From Atriophallophorus winterbourni (lineage: Eukaryota > Platyhelminthes > Trematoda > Plagiorchiida > Microphallidae), in assembly GCA_013407085.1 (NCBI GenBank), contig JACCGJ010016219.1, positions 56,039 to 120,038 on the forward strand: DNA of 64,000 nucleotides, written 5' to 3'. Below are positions 1 through 11,591 of this stretch, piece after piece; the first letter of the stretch is position 1; each line of letters begins with the position of its first letter. The position numbers and the translations under genes were made by a program. The notes under the pieces were generated by a model that saw nothing but the letters and a program-made list of their open reading frames with translations, ran no database searches and was not told the origin of the DNA.

Positions 1-272
1 AGGATCATCGATTTGCGTAACGGGAGTGCCAATCGACCTGTTTGTGTTGACATTCGACTGTGAAATCGTTGGAATGTTTGGAGTTGAAATTTTGAAAACC
101 CTTTGAAACGGGTGGCACACACTGAGATAGCGTTCGACGCTGAATATGGTTAGAATGAGGATGCTCACAATTGGACTAAGTTCGAGTACATACACGCGAA
201 TACGACAAAATGTGTTTCCCAGTTTCCATGGGTATTCTTCGGACAATGTGTTCCAAAGTTCAATTGGAAGAC
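1..272 (-). CDS. neuropeptide-type GPCR, exon 2 (TM2 end to ICL2), partial at window edge
   Basis: On the minus strand the frame begins with GLPIELWNTLSEEYPWKLG, then reads CRIRVYVLELSPIVSILILT and FSVERYLSVCHPF. This is the end of TM2, ECL1 with its conserved Cys, TM3, and the ERY form of the DRY motif, as in class A receptors of the neuromedin U/TRH type. A CTCAG acceptor at 77-73 precedes the first exon base at 272. The exon starts in phase 1 and fits exon 1 (19655-19922): the G ending exon 1 plus GT here makes the Gly of ITG-LPIELW. The frame then runs through ICL2 and off the window. The family is clear; the ligand cannot be named from sequence. Confidence 0.85.
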
Positions 273-1089
273 CTGAGTATGGGAGCAAAATTTGTCATGT
301 TCAAATTAGGAAGCAACATTCGGTAGAGGTTTTATGTAGACAACTATCGATCAATATAAGATATTTGGCCTATTTATAAATGAAATTTTCTGAAGATACA
401 TCTATGTTTCTCACATTTCATTAATAGTGTCCAATGTTATTAAGAATTTCATATTTGTCATCTGATCCAAATAAAATTTAATGATGAAAGGTGTGTGTGT
501 GATGGAAATGCATGCAAATGAAATTTTTTGTTGAAATCTGCACACATCTTGTGCTGAAACGACGTAGTTAGATGAAAATTTTCTAAATTTTATCGCTTTA
601 ATCCTTGTGAGCGTTACGGCAAAATTTCCGTCTAGGAGTCACTTACGTTCTAATAATTATAAACCCAATCCCAGCAAATCTATGGCCTGTTTAAATAACA
701 TAATCATTTTGATAAATTCATAAAAATGGGACTTTCATCCAATGGAAAGCTTTTTATGCTTTTTTGAACAACAAACATGAGAACTTAGTTTTGCATTATT
801 AGCAACTGTTTCTGCAAACTATCAAATTAAAGAGGTGGATAGAGAGCAGTGCTTTTAAAGCTTGCGGTTTCGAATCTAGCATTATGTTTGTTCAATTTGT
901 TTAGGGACGTTGTCGATAAAAAAACTTATAAATTATCCAGATAATTTGTGTATTCATCATTATTACGGATATTTCCGTTGGTGTATGGACTTTGTACAAT
1001 TATGCCTAATACGAACAACATGGTAGAATGCAAAGATTATGTTTAATGTCTCTCTTAGCTGTATATACACCTTTTGCTTCACATGCAAT

Positions 1090-1212
1090 AACAAACAGAA
1101 GCTGAATGCTTTCCATCTACGAAGCATCCATCGTATCTTGAACATATTGTGGATGGACAAAGTGACTAATGCTGAAGTGCTTTCAAAAGCTGGTAAACAT
1201 ATCATGTTCACC

Positions 1213-1264
<52 letters not shown>

Positions 1265-1272
1265 CACTACTA

Positions 1273-1309
<37 letters not shown>

Positions 1310-1560
1310 AGCACCGCCTGCCGTGGCATGGCCACGCCTATAGAATGGAAAATAGTAGTATTCTGAAAGATCTACTTTATGGTGAGTTGCAATTAGAAAG
1401 ACGACACTTGCGATACAAAAACATTTAGGAAATATATATAAAAGCTCTTGGCATTGAACCTGTTAGTTGAGAAGAACTTGCTCTTGAACACTCACATTGG
1501 AGGTATAGTGTAAAGCGTCGTCTGCAAGCTGGTGAGGAGAAGATACAGCTGCGGAACGCA
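1090..1560 (+). pseudogene. LINE (RTE-like) C-terminal fragment with poly-Leu insert
   Basis: The frame opened at 1039 reads LNAFHLRSIHRILNILWMDK, then VTNAEVLSKAG, a long leucine run from the CTA repeat, then HGHAYRMENSSILKDLLYGE and LRYKN. This resembles the conserved C-terminal tail of a widespread endonuclease-reverse transcriptase family (pattern: HRILxxxWxDKVxNxEVL, then GHxxRMExxxxxKDLLYGEL, then LRYK). A stop at about 1426 and further stops follow, with the tail recognisable to about 1560 (EELALEHSHWRYSVK). It is 5'-truncated: no RT catalytic motifs are present. The repeat replaces the few residues normally found after FTLL. Confidence 0.7.
1213..1309 (+). repeat. (CTA)n microsatellite
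   Basis: About 97 bp of CTA units with two CCA interruptions. It keeps the reading frame of the surrounding LINE tail open and encodes poly-leucine. Confidence 0.98.
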
Positions 1561-1909
1561 TATCACGCCGCCGGTGTGCAACTGACGCCGATCGACCGAG
1601 TACTTCTTTCCATAAAACATTAAAACCACCGGCCAAGTCCCGCATCAATCCATGCTAGTGCTGATAGTTTAACACTATAAATAATTTAACCCCACTCATA
1701 GCATTCAAAACGGTTCTAGTTTCAGAGCATAAGAATAGTTGGATGTGGATTAGTTCTGCTACTGCAAAAGGATCTGAATGCCCTGCCAAGTTGATCAACG
1801 ATAAATATTGTGATATTTAACGTATAGAAAAGCAAAATTATTCTTGTGATATATTGATTACGAAATAAAAGTTTTGCATGAACCTTTGTAAAGAAAAAAT
1901 GGTATATGA
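1561..1909. other. no gene seen
   Basis: AT-rich intron sequence with no open frame, repeat or RNA signature I can recognise. Confidence 0.5.
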
Positions 1910-2230
1910 ATTATTGGAAATCTGGCGAGAATAGTTCGCCGTCAGAATGTATATCAACACACCAGCAAGTTTTTAGGAGTATTCCGACAATATTTGGAGG
2001 GTTCTCGCTCGTAACGAACGAATAACAGTAAACGCCTACGTTCTTACATAAATGTAAGGTGCTGTCAAGATATGGGTTGCTTGGCAAAGGAAAGATATTG
2101 CCCACTTTGAAAAATTTCATTAAACATCGACAAAGCCAGTGGGGATTACTCACAATGTTATGGCACTAGAGCATTGCGACGTCTGTGTCTAAGTGCCTTT
2201 GAACAATGCGGCGCGGTATCATGCTTACAT
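1910..2230 (+). pseudogene. possible LINE C-terminal fragment
   Basis: Plus-strand frames contain NIWRVLARNERITVNAYVL and, after a frameshift, ARKDIAHFEKFH then VGITHNVMALEHCDVC. The pattern resembles the region after the RT thumb in some LINEs (LLYG..W....RKDI..LE.FH). Stops and shifts are frequent. It may belong with the RT relic at 2733-3760, but the order is not colinear. Confidence 0.35.
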
Positions 2231-2732
2231 ATAAAATGCTGTATGCCCGGGACAACTAACGAGAAATTTGATTCACGAATTTTTTGAAAATGTGAAACAC
2301 GCCATTTTTGGCGTTCATGCCATGTGTTTCTAGCATTCTCTACTTCAACTTGTGGTTGACTCTCCGTACATGGCGGTATTCAATGTTACATTGTTTTACA
2401 TTTGGAAAAGAACATCATTCATCAGCCTTAATTTGATTTACTCTACTCGTTTTATGCTGTTATTTTTCGCATTTTCGTTATTACCGTCACCATGTGGCGT
2501 TTAAAGGTGTTCGCTTTCTTCTTGAATCGTTGAATCATGTAGATGCATAAGCTATGTTTTTTGATGTAACATAACAGTTTAATTTTGAATCCGCTGACAC
2601 ATTTGTTCTGTCCTTGTTCATCACCTCAGAGTAAAGCTCCGCAAAATAACATTAATCATTATTTAATGTTTCTCCGTTTTACACGAAATCACAATGAACT
2701 TATGTTCTAGAACATTGTGCTTCCTAGTGTGA

Positions 2733-3760
2733 TTGATTTTAAAGGAGGTTTTAACTTCAATCTTTGTTTTTTCGCTGACACCCTTTGTATTAAAGAAATG
2801 CGATCATGCACTTCTGCTACCCATTGCATCAATTTTCATTCGTTGCTTGTTGAGAGCAAATATTTCTGACTGTTGGAATTCTATGCGCATAACCCAGATT
2901 CTTAAAAAATTCCTAGAAGGTACCGTCCGATCGCGTGTCGATCTCAGTTGCTCAATGTTCTTGAAAACATTGTGTAACGACAAATGATATCAAGTTGTCA
3001 CTTAAAAGATGTTTATCAGTTTGCCTACTGAAAAAATCATTCAAACCACAATGCTTTTGTTCGCTGATGGATATGTGTCAAGTTATCACGATAGATTTAC
3101 AACTTTGTTTACTGGATTTTAACAATTCTTTCAACAGTGTTGCATGGATTTCACTGTTCAAGAAGCTGTCTGTAGGTGGCGTTCCAATGATTATTTTTCA
3201 TTGGATTACATCCTTTGTCAAAGTTCGTCTTCGACCAAAATGTCGTGAATGGCAAAGCCATTTTCGCGATACCGATGCAGCGTGGTGTCCAGCGGAGTGC
3301 AATACTTTCCCCTTGTTTTATTTTTCTATTTATATTTCAAATATTCGTTGTACCCCTTCGTAACTCACTATCGAATTCGGTGACGACGTTGCCGTAGCAA
3401 TTAACCACAATATATGAGTCGACAAATATACGTTAAAATAAACGATTATAATCATTGATTAATGGGTATCCGCGCTATGGTTATCTTTGAATCCCTAAAA
3501 GTGAAACGAGATGATATTTTCCATCATGATTGAGCGTCGATGCTTAGCTGCGTATCCCCACTAATTTTCAGCGGTCTGCTGGACAACAATTTTCTGCTAA
3601 TCAGAAATGGGAATCAAAGATATCGCAGAATTGAGGTGTGTATCCCGGGATTAAATTCGAAACTCCGTCACCCTCGTCACTTCGTGGATGCAAACAAAGC
3701 CATTTCATCTGATGGTGCATATTCACTGCACAAGAACATTGTTGCCTGTAGATCGTTCTT
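2733..3760 (+). pseudogene. degenerate non-LTR reverse transcriptase
   Basis: Several overlapping frames together show an RT domain. ANISDCWNSMRITQILKK matches the region before the palm. CLLDFNNSFNSV is motif A with the first catalytic Asp and the usual SKAF changed to NNSF. Next come FKKLSVGGVP and FVKVRLRP. GVQRSAILSPCF is motif B (usually GVPQGSILSPLLF). The region after about 3360 contains the expected motif C interval but no intact F/YADD. At least three frameshifts are needed. It differs from the CR1-like copies elsewhere in the window. Confidence 0.55.
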
Positions 3761-4948
3761 TGCTAACCAAAGCCAATATTTCTTTATTTATTTAAAAACT
3801 AAAATATTTCAGAAACTCTATTGTTCCTCCCAAATCTCAATACAGGGTCAACAAGTAAATGACTCTTTCGGAGTAGAAGACTCAACTGGCTATGTGATAT
3901 CGTATGTTAATTTTTTGAATAGTACAATTGCTGGAAATTCCTGTATGTGAATCAAATCTTTTTTTTTATTTTTATGTGTACAGCGAATCGCCGTGTTATA
4001 CATTCAACATTGCCTGACGAGTATGCTAAAACGTTGAAGTGATTGACCAGCTGTGCTTTTTTTCAGCATAACGCTCAACTTTCATTGTATTTTCTGTGTG
4101 TTAATATGCGAATAATATTAATTTGTTAAATTATCAAGTGAATAATGATGAAAGTATATTCAATCAAACGCAGGTGTAACATATGTGATACACATTAAAG
4201 CATTTTATTGTATGCATACCAGTGTCAATACCTACCTCAAGCTATGTCGTTTCACATTACAAACGTGTCTAAGAGAATTTACCCCTATTGTTGAAAAAGG
4301 CAAAAATGAATAGTAGCCTGTTTATTCGCAGTAAATACTTTCTTGTGTCAAGTCACCTTGAGCGTTTCCCTAGTTTTTAATTGGAGTGGCGTCAAAAACT
4401 TAAATGAGACAGCCTAGCGCATTATAAGGTATATCATCACGTGTATCGATTCATTTAACAGATATAATCTGAATAGCGGATAATCTTCAAAAGACTATTT
4501 CAATTCGACTTGTCGTAGTGTTTGCTATGCTGTTGCACCGTTACTTAATGACCATCAAAACTATATCGTAAGCCGATTTATTTAAACAATTATGATGGCA
4601 AAATTAAGTTAAATGAAGACCCAAGGGAAGCAAAACAGGCTTATCGTTAATGAACTGCACTTCGCGATGTTTTCTCGTAAAGTTATTATATTAAATTCTT
4701 TTTCTGCATAAAATATATCGACATGTGAACTAACTCAATCGATAAATTGTGAAGAATTCTTTGATAACCGTAAACAACGTGATTTTCTGGGCGTTAGGTT
4801 TGAAAGCGCTTACATTTTTATTAAAAAATATAAAATTTGATTGCTTTCATAGAGCCAATAACGACACTCATTTTCAGCAATGTGACGCAAAAATCTGTCA
4901 TGTATTATTTTGGACAGCTGTTCAAGTGTTAACAGTTTTTGGTCTTTT

Positions 4949-5368
4949 TTAATGTTCTGCCCCCACACAGTTTTGGGTAAAATTATCCAGAGCTTTGCTA
5001 ACGTTTGACTCTGCTTGAAGCATCGGTTGGTCTTCCCACTTGGGTAGTTTGACCCGATGCTCCGCTAGTGATATACCAGCCATTGGCATCGCGCATAACG
5101 CTGCACAACTCCAGAGAACTGCAATGATGAAGATGCATGATTTCAGTGAGTTGCGTTTAAACAATTGAGCGTGAAATGGTCTCGCAACAGATGAGCGTTT
5201 GCGTATCGATAGAGGATCATCGATTTGCGTAACGGGAGTGCCAATCGACCTGTTTGTGTTGACATTCGACTGTGAAATCGTTGGAATGTTTGCAGTTGAA
5301 AATTTGAAAACCCTTTGAAACGGGTGGCACACACTGAGATAGCGTTCGACGCTAAATATGGTTAAAAT
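4949..5368 (-). pseudogene. partial duplicate of GPCR TM3-TM4 coding segment
   Basis: Bases 5213-5368 match 1-156 with about four differences. The minus-strand frame continues past the point where the first copy leaves the window: FSVERYLSVCHPFQRVF, then ICL2, then LKSCIFIIAVLWSCAALCAM (TM4) and ECL2 with an NFTQNC glycosylation-like site, ending at TAA 4949. Upstream of 5368 homology stops abruptly: the TM2 end, ECL1, first half of TM3 and the splice acceptor are missing, and the unrelated LQTGRGWFLSKN is read instead. It lies in the intron in the gene's own orientation. Most likely a non-functional duplicate; alternative use as an exon cannot be excluded. Confidence 0.75.
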
Positions 5369-5640
5369 CGTCAATCGATTTTTCGATAAAAACCAACCCC
5401 TTCCTGTCTGTAGTCGTAAATTCATCAATACAACAGATCACTGTAATTATGTAAGCAATCGACACGGATGTAGTTAAGTTAGTAGGTAAAAGTCTTTTTG
5501 AATGAACTAATAAAACGGCATTCGCAGTCACAGGATTATAATCGAAATCTCGTTTTATTTGCGTCTTGAAATATACCTGAAAATATATGAAGAAATTATT
5601 TCTAGTAAGTCTGATATCATGGATTATTATATTATATTAT
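5369..5640. other. no gene seen
   Basis: Intronic sequence with no recognisable feature. Confidence 0.5.
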
Positions 5641-5734
5641 TATAAGTTACTATAATAGTATATATATACTTTTCAATATTATTGTGTAATATATATAACA
5701 AAATAATATAAAAAGTTGCCTTTTGAACCGAATG

Positions 5735-5825
5735 CAATGAATCGTGTTGCTCTCATCTATCTGGTTGTTTACTGTCATCAGATGGTAAAAGTGCAGATTG
5801 GGATCACTTTCCCTCGAAATATTTA
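5735..5825 (-). repeat. degenerate hammerhead-repeat fragment
   Basis: On the minus strand CTGATGA is followed by CAGTAAACAACCAGATA. This matches the array unit at 35213-35452 (CTGATGA, CGGTAAACAGCCA, GAAA) with the GAAA box changed to GATA. Flanking bases also match the unit (TCCCAATCTGC against CCCAATCTTAC). The core is unlikely to be active. Confidence 0.45.
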
Positions 5826-5937
5826 AAAATTGATAAACCAAGTTATTCTTGTAAGCCCCTATTGAATAAGTTAAGTAAAACCAACCCGAATTTCAAATAC
5901 AGAATCCCACAGAGATTCACGCTGATGAGCACAAGGC

Positions 5938-6362
5938 ACTTAAGATTCAAGATTCAAGATTTAAAACTGTATGGTCACAAAAAGCACATAGCTTCACTAT
6001 TACCATATCATAGTAAATATTCGTTCAATAAGAGGTTTAAAATAAACATGTAATACCAAGTATAGTCAAGTTGTATAGTTACCATGAGTCAATACGCAAG
6101 TGTCGTCAAATCGTTATGCAACAAATAAGTATCCATATTTCGAATAAACGTTTCGATGCTGGGAGAGATGACAAGAGTTTGGGGCAGGGCATTCCAAAGG
6201 AAAGAGACACGTACAGAATAAAAATATTGGCGACAGCTGATATGGGAGTGGGAAATTTGCAGTGTCGCTGAGTTGCTGCGTGTATGTCGTGACTCACGGT
6301 ATTCGAATAAATGTTTTAAGGGATGATGTGGGGTATTTAATATTTTGTAAGGTCTCACATCC
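5938..6362 (-). pseudogene. CR1-like LINE copy A, 3' end
   Basis: The minus-strand frame to 6089 reads YKILNTPHHPLKHLFEYRES, then HSHISCRQYFYSVRVSF and LWNALPQTLV, the C-terminal tail that follows the RT in this family; 49408-50100 is nearly the same. The element ends at about 5938 in TCTTGAA-TCTTGAA-TCTTAAG, a short tandem repeat instead of poly(A), as in the CR1 clade. It is 5'-truncated at about 6362, where a hammerhead-repeat relic begins. Confidence 0.85.
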
Positions 6363-6480
6363 CAAGCACTTATTCTCCACAACTGGTTTCAGGCTTTTTG
6401 GCGTCAACCGGTGGAGACAGTATCGGCAAACAGTATGAAATCGATTGAAGAGTGTAAACGGGTCGGTTGTGAGCAGTATA
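6363..6480 (-). repeat. degenerate hammerhead-repeat fragment
   Basis: The minus strand reads GTTGACGCCAAAAAGCCTGA followed by AACCAGTTGTGG. The stem II/GAAA/stem III order of the 35.2-35.9 kb repeat is kept, but CTGATGA is lost. Confidence 0.5.
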
Positions 6481-7660
6481 ATACACTTGTTATTTTAAGC
6501 GCCTTCGACGCTCGACCTGCAATTACACTGTGACTCTTTTTTTGAAACTCCCGGCTCGTTTTACGAAAATTATTCAGCAGGGTCTTCCAATTCTAACTTT
6601 GTTTTGAACAAAATGTAGTTCAAAATTAACGCTTCCTTGCTATTGTCTATCATTGGAGCAGTAACGCTAATCTTATCTCGGTCCTGTTTTCATTTTTGCT
6701 GTATTACACCCGTTCCATTTAAGCTTCGTAAAATTTACGACGTAAAATCTTAATTAATTGTTAAATTTAAAAAAAACTTTCCTATAATCATTCTTAAATA
6801 AATAAACGAACAATTTTTAAATAACGGACATCGAAATAATCTTACAATCTCTATCAAATTTATAAAAACAGTTACTTGCTTTACAAACTTCGGATTTCTC
6901 GAGAAACGTCGATCGATTTCAACTCGACAATTCTACCTATCCGGAAATCGCAAATGTCCATCCATCACTATTTTTGTCTGTGTTTGAATTATGTACTCAT
7001 TTTGCGACAGAGAAAAATATTTCTCAACGTTCTGTAGCTGTTAGTCAATCTTTGCGAAAGTGTACCTTTCAATTAAAAAATCATTTAGCGACCGCGATTA
7101 GAAAACGATCTGTGAAAACGTTTGAGAAATTACCACTGATTTTTTCTTGCTGACAGCAAAGTAGTTTTAAAAGTGTTTCTGAAAATTCTAATAAACTGTT
7201 TTGTGTTCATACCGGAGATTACATACTGAGATTACCTGTTGTGTTAGCAACAAGATATATTCTTGAGGTTTGATTACTTTAGTTATGATTACAATCGGCT
7301 TCTATTAAGATTAAGTAATGCCAGAATAAGATTAAAAGAGTTTTATATTTTTGAGGCATAGATAAATACATTTTTGCAGCAAAACTGTGTGAATACATTC
7401 TATCGATTAACACAGACAATCTTTACCCAGCACTTTGTCAAATAACGAAAAACAACGATAAATTCTACGCCAGCTTACCACAGATGCAGTGGATTTTCAG
7501 CTAATTTTGGCGCGGCAAATAGAACATTAGCTCTACCCCGGATTATGCGGTAGTTTTAAGTCAATTCAAACCGGTGAATTACTCCATCGGGGATGTGGTA
7601 GATGAGTAATACGTGCATAGTCGTGGTTTGAATTTCAACTGCCACACAGAATTCATCGCA
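6481..7660. other. no gene seen
   Basis: AT-rich sequence without an open frame of note or a recognisable repeat. Confidence 0.5.
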
Positions 7661-7664
7661 AGAT

Positions 7665-9500
7665 TTGGAGGTATGCTTAAAACCCGGAGGAAGCGCAAGA
7701 AATTGTTCGCCTCATAATAATTCCTACACTCATCGCGAACCAAAACCACAAGTTGTTAGTCACAACGAGTTAACTAAAATTATCAATTTACGAAAACACA
7801 AAAATACTGTCATCCTGTCAGCAGACAAAGGACGAGTGAAGTTGGATATGAACAAAGACGTTTGACTACGCAAGGTTTAATAACCTTTGCAATATAACAT
7901 ATCGGGAGATCAAAGAAGAAGTGAAACAGTTAAAAAATGGACGGAATGCTGCGTTGAATTAACTCGAGTTTTTTTTAACAATTCAGTGCAGTCAAACATT
8001 TTTTGAATGAAAACATATGGATCAAGGTTACCATATTTTTATGGACTACCTAAAATTCACAAAGAAGTCATTCCACCAAGCACAATCGTGTCGCTTCCCG
8101 GAGGGCTAATCTAAAAGGTTTGCAAAGAATTGTGAAGAAAATTGCTTTGCATCATTCAAGGATCATATTCCTTGATAGATTTCGTTGATAAAAATATACT
8201 GAAAGTCAAGATCGTGAATATGGAATATGAATACATTATGGTTTACTTCAACGTGACAATGCTGTTCAAATCGATCAACACAACATTAGCGCTGCAAAGC
8301 ATACTGAAACTGCTGAACGAACGTGGAAACCGATTGACCGTAGACAGTATACTACGGTTATTGGAATTGTGTTTGCAGACGAATTTTAGATTCAAAGATC
8401 ATTTCAATTAACACATGAATGTAACCCCAATGGGATCGCGAAGCTCTAGGTTGCTAACGAAGGAGTTAATGCAAAGACATGATCGTATCGCATTATCGCT
8501 TACACAACCCAAATTCTGGATCCAAATCATTGATGATAGTTTCGTGATTATGAAGAAAGAGAACTTTGAAGAGGCGCACTAACCACTCCGTGGTGTTTTT
8601 ACTAGAATTCAATTTACGGAGGAGAAAGAAAATGATAACTTCTTACGTTCTCGATGTGAATGTACGAAGAACAGAAACAGGGAAACAAGAAACAATTGTT
8701 CACATGATAGGAACATACCCGCTCATCGCAAAGGAAGCTATGACATTACAGTTTTCAACTGCTTGATTACCACTGCAGTACAGACGAACCCAAGAAAGAA
8801 TATGTGAGATATTTAATAAAACTCTTCCAGAAGAATGGTTATTGAATGAATTTCATTATTCGCAACGAGAATTCACATGAGTACAACATAAACAAAACCG
8901 GATTAAGACTTCCTTACATGCAATATATGTTGAAGATCACCGCAATAATCTCATGCTCGGATGGAATTAATGTAGCGCAAAAAATGTATCACCGCTGAGA
9001 AACCTGCTAGTCAAAGTTAAGAACACGTTGTGAGGAATAAAGAAATAAACTCATATACAATATCCCGTGTACATACTGTGAGAAAATTTATATGAGACCG
9101 ACTGGAAAGAGGTTAGAAACAAGGATATATGAACACGGACGGGCTAAACGAAGACGTGATCACTAGTCATCAATATGGGTACACTTGGATCAAAAACAAC
9201 ACGAATTCAATTGTTATAGATCTGAAATCATCGTCAAAGTTAGAATTGGTCACTTCGGTAGTTTCTCAAAGCGTTTTATTCAACATCACAGGCATTTGGT
9301 GGAAATGATCAATTGGATGGGATCTACGGACCAATAAGAACACAATTACAACTACGACATGCAATAATACCAACCAATTACAGTAGGTGTGGATATAATG
9401 CAGCGCATAAATTTGAATGCTGCTGCTATCGTCAATTTGCTTCCAAAGAAGTTTCCTGATTGTACCAACAAGTATTTTGACGAATTGTCCGCAATCAGTC
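7665..9500 (+). pseudogene. Penelope-like element (RT plus GIY-YIG), decayed
   Basis: The domain order of a Penelope-like retroelement is readable through several frames. N-terminal RT: INLRKHKNTVILSADKG (7785-7840). Then LPYFYGLPKIHKEVIPP (about 8028). Then FNVTMLFKSINTTLAL, motif A with its Asp replaced (usually FDVTSLFT), and MNVTPMGSRSSRLLTKELM. The catalytic box is IIDDSFVIMKK (usually YVDDTFVI), at about 8528-8560. A GIY-YIG-type endonuclease follows at 9060-9240: IPCTYCEKIYMRPTGKRLET, then RIYEHGRAK, with the usual YIG altered to YMR. Stops at 8409 and 8764 and several frameshifts show a dead copy. No terminal repeat could be fixed. Confidence 0.85.
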
Positions 9501-10224
9501 ATACTTGCTACAAGTAATAAATTCTAAGTGGATAAGATTTTGCAAGCGAAATTGGACAAAAGATTTCAAAGGAAATATTATAATCTGCTCCAATTATTGA
9601 TTGGCGTCATGTTTTCGTTATCAAATATGCACTGTGTGACAAATTTCGTTTTTCAATTATGATTTGATTTTTTGACCGAAATAAGTTTTCCCGAAAAATC
9701 ATTTCGCTGTTCAGTCGACCGTTATTGGTTAGAGCGCATATTAATGCTCGTGCTTAAAAAATCTATCCGGGATGAATTTTTTCCGGGATGTGTACAGAAT
9801 TTAATCATTGCATTTTTATTAGTGTCAAGAAAGCGATATTTTTACAGAGCTATACAAAGCGGGTTGGTATGCAGTCTGCCAAATAGATTAAGAATGTAAA
9901 GGCTGAGTGGTTACATTAGGATCAGATTCTAAAGTGTAATTTAATTTTTTGTGAGAACAAATTTGAACCTAAGCATTTTGAATCCCGGTATAAAATCTTA
10001 AGTTTGGTTATTTAAAATATCAGAATAAAAATTAAAAAGTGAGCTATTATTGCGTAAGTTCAACTGAATTACCGTCTTTATAAGGATGTAGAAAATTATG
10101 CGTATTTAAATGTGGTTAAGCCAACAGACTTGAGAAAAATATCCATGATTGCGTTTTCCTGATATCTGGTGTTTAACCACGTCTAATAATACACCGTATG
10201 TAGATTTGAATGATCACATTGATG

Positions 10225-10972
10225 TTCGCAATATTATTCTACAGTAACTACAATTTTCAAGTCTAGTTAACCGTTTCAGCCCTGTTGAAAGAATAGTGGA
10301 TCATGATCCTGCCCTCCATACCTGCTACGTGCACTCACCATTCACTTCCAATGGTGTGTGACGAGATGTTTTCAAATCGATTATGAAATCTAACAATGAA
10401 TAACTTTTCATGTTATAAATGCTTTTCTTATTCTTTACGCCGAATGGATGAAAACGGCAGGAAAGCAGTGATGTAGTGCAAATGTTGAGGATTTATCGAT
10501 TGCATTTTAGATCAATTGGCACAATTGCATGTGTCAGCAGTTCACGTGCATTAAGCATTAAGTATTAAGCTTGTTATATACATTTTTGCCAGAATTCATT
10601 CGCAATATTATTCTACAGTAACTACAATTTTCAAGTCTAGTTAACCGTTTCAGCCCTGTTGAAAGAATAGTGGATCATGATCCTGCCCTCCATACCTGCT
10701 ACGTGCACTCACCATTCACTTCCAATGGTGTGTGACGAGATGTTTTCAAATCGATTATGAAATCTAACAATGAATAACTTTTCATGTTATAAATGCTTTT
10801 CTTATTCTTTACGCCGAATGGATGAAAACGGCAGGAAAGCAGTGATGTAGTGCAAATGTTGAGGATTTATCGATTGCATTTTAGATCAATTGGCACAATT
10901 GCATGTGTCAGCAGTTCACGTGCATTAAGCATTAAGTATTAAGCTTGTTATATACATTTTTGCCAGAATTCA
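10225..10972. repeat. two identical 374 bp tandem copies
   Basis: 10225-10598 and 10599-10972 appear identical by eye at an offset of 374. The related segment in copy 2 (about 14775-15177) is present once and is clearly diverged. This is a very recent tandem duplication or an assembly artefact. Confidence 0.9.
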
Positions 10973-10992
10973 TATTATTATATTTTATTATT

Positions 10993-11313
10993 AGGAGGAG
11001 GAGGAGGAGGAGGAGGAAGAGGCGGAGGAGGAGAGGAGGAGGAGGAGGAGGAGGAGGAGGTAGGAGGAGGAAGGAGGATGAGGAGGAGGAGGAGGAGGAG
11101 AGGAGGAGGATGGGAGGAGGAGGCGGAGGAGGGGAGGAGGAGGCGGAGGAGGAGGTAGGAGGAGGAGAGGAGGAGGAGGAGGAGGAGGAGGAGGAGGAGG
11201 AGGAGGTAGGGGAGGAGGAGGCAGGAGGAGGAGGAGTAGGAGGAGGAGGAGGAGGAGGAGGAGGAGGAGGAGGAGGAGAGGAGGCGGGGCGGAGGAGGAG
11301 GAGGAGGAGGAGG
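10993..11313 (+). repeat. (GGA)n purine tract
   Basis: About 320 bp of GGA units with minor GGC and GTA variants, almost purely purine on the plus strand. GGA runs are known to form G-quadruplex-type structures. It is absent from copy 2 of the segmental duplication. Confidence 0.97.
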
Positions 11314-11433
11314 ATTATATTAGATTATGATTATTATTATATTATTATTATATGATTATTATTATTATTATATAGATTTATTATATCATTATATTATTAG
11401 TATTATATTATTATTATTATATTATATTATTAA

Positions 11434-11518
<85 letters not shown>

Positions 11519-11555
11519 TTAGTATTATTATTATTATTTTATTATTTTATTATTA

Positions 11556-11591
<36 letters not shown>
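11314..11591 (+). repeat. (ATT)n microsatellite
   Basis: A long run of ATT units with interruptions, directly downstream of the GGA tract. It corresponds to the ATT run at 15175-15422. Confidence 0.97.

Noticed and set aside
963..1211. 82-codon minus-strand frame
   Set aside because: Antisense to the LINE tail relic at 1090-1560.
5905..5935. CTGATGAG at about 5925 as a hammerhead core
   Set aside because: No stem II or GAAA box follows; the CR1 3' terminal repeats begin directly after it.
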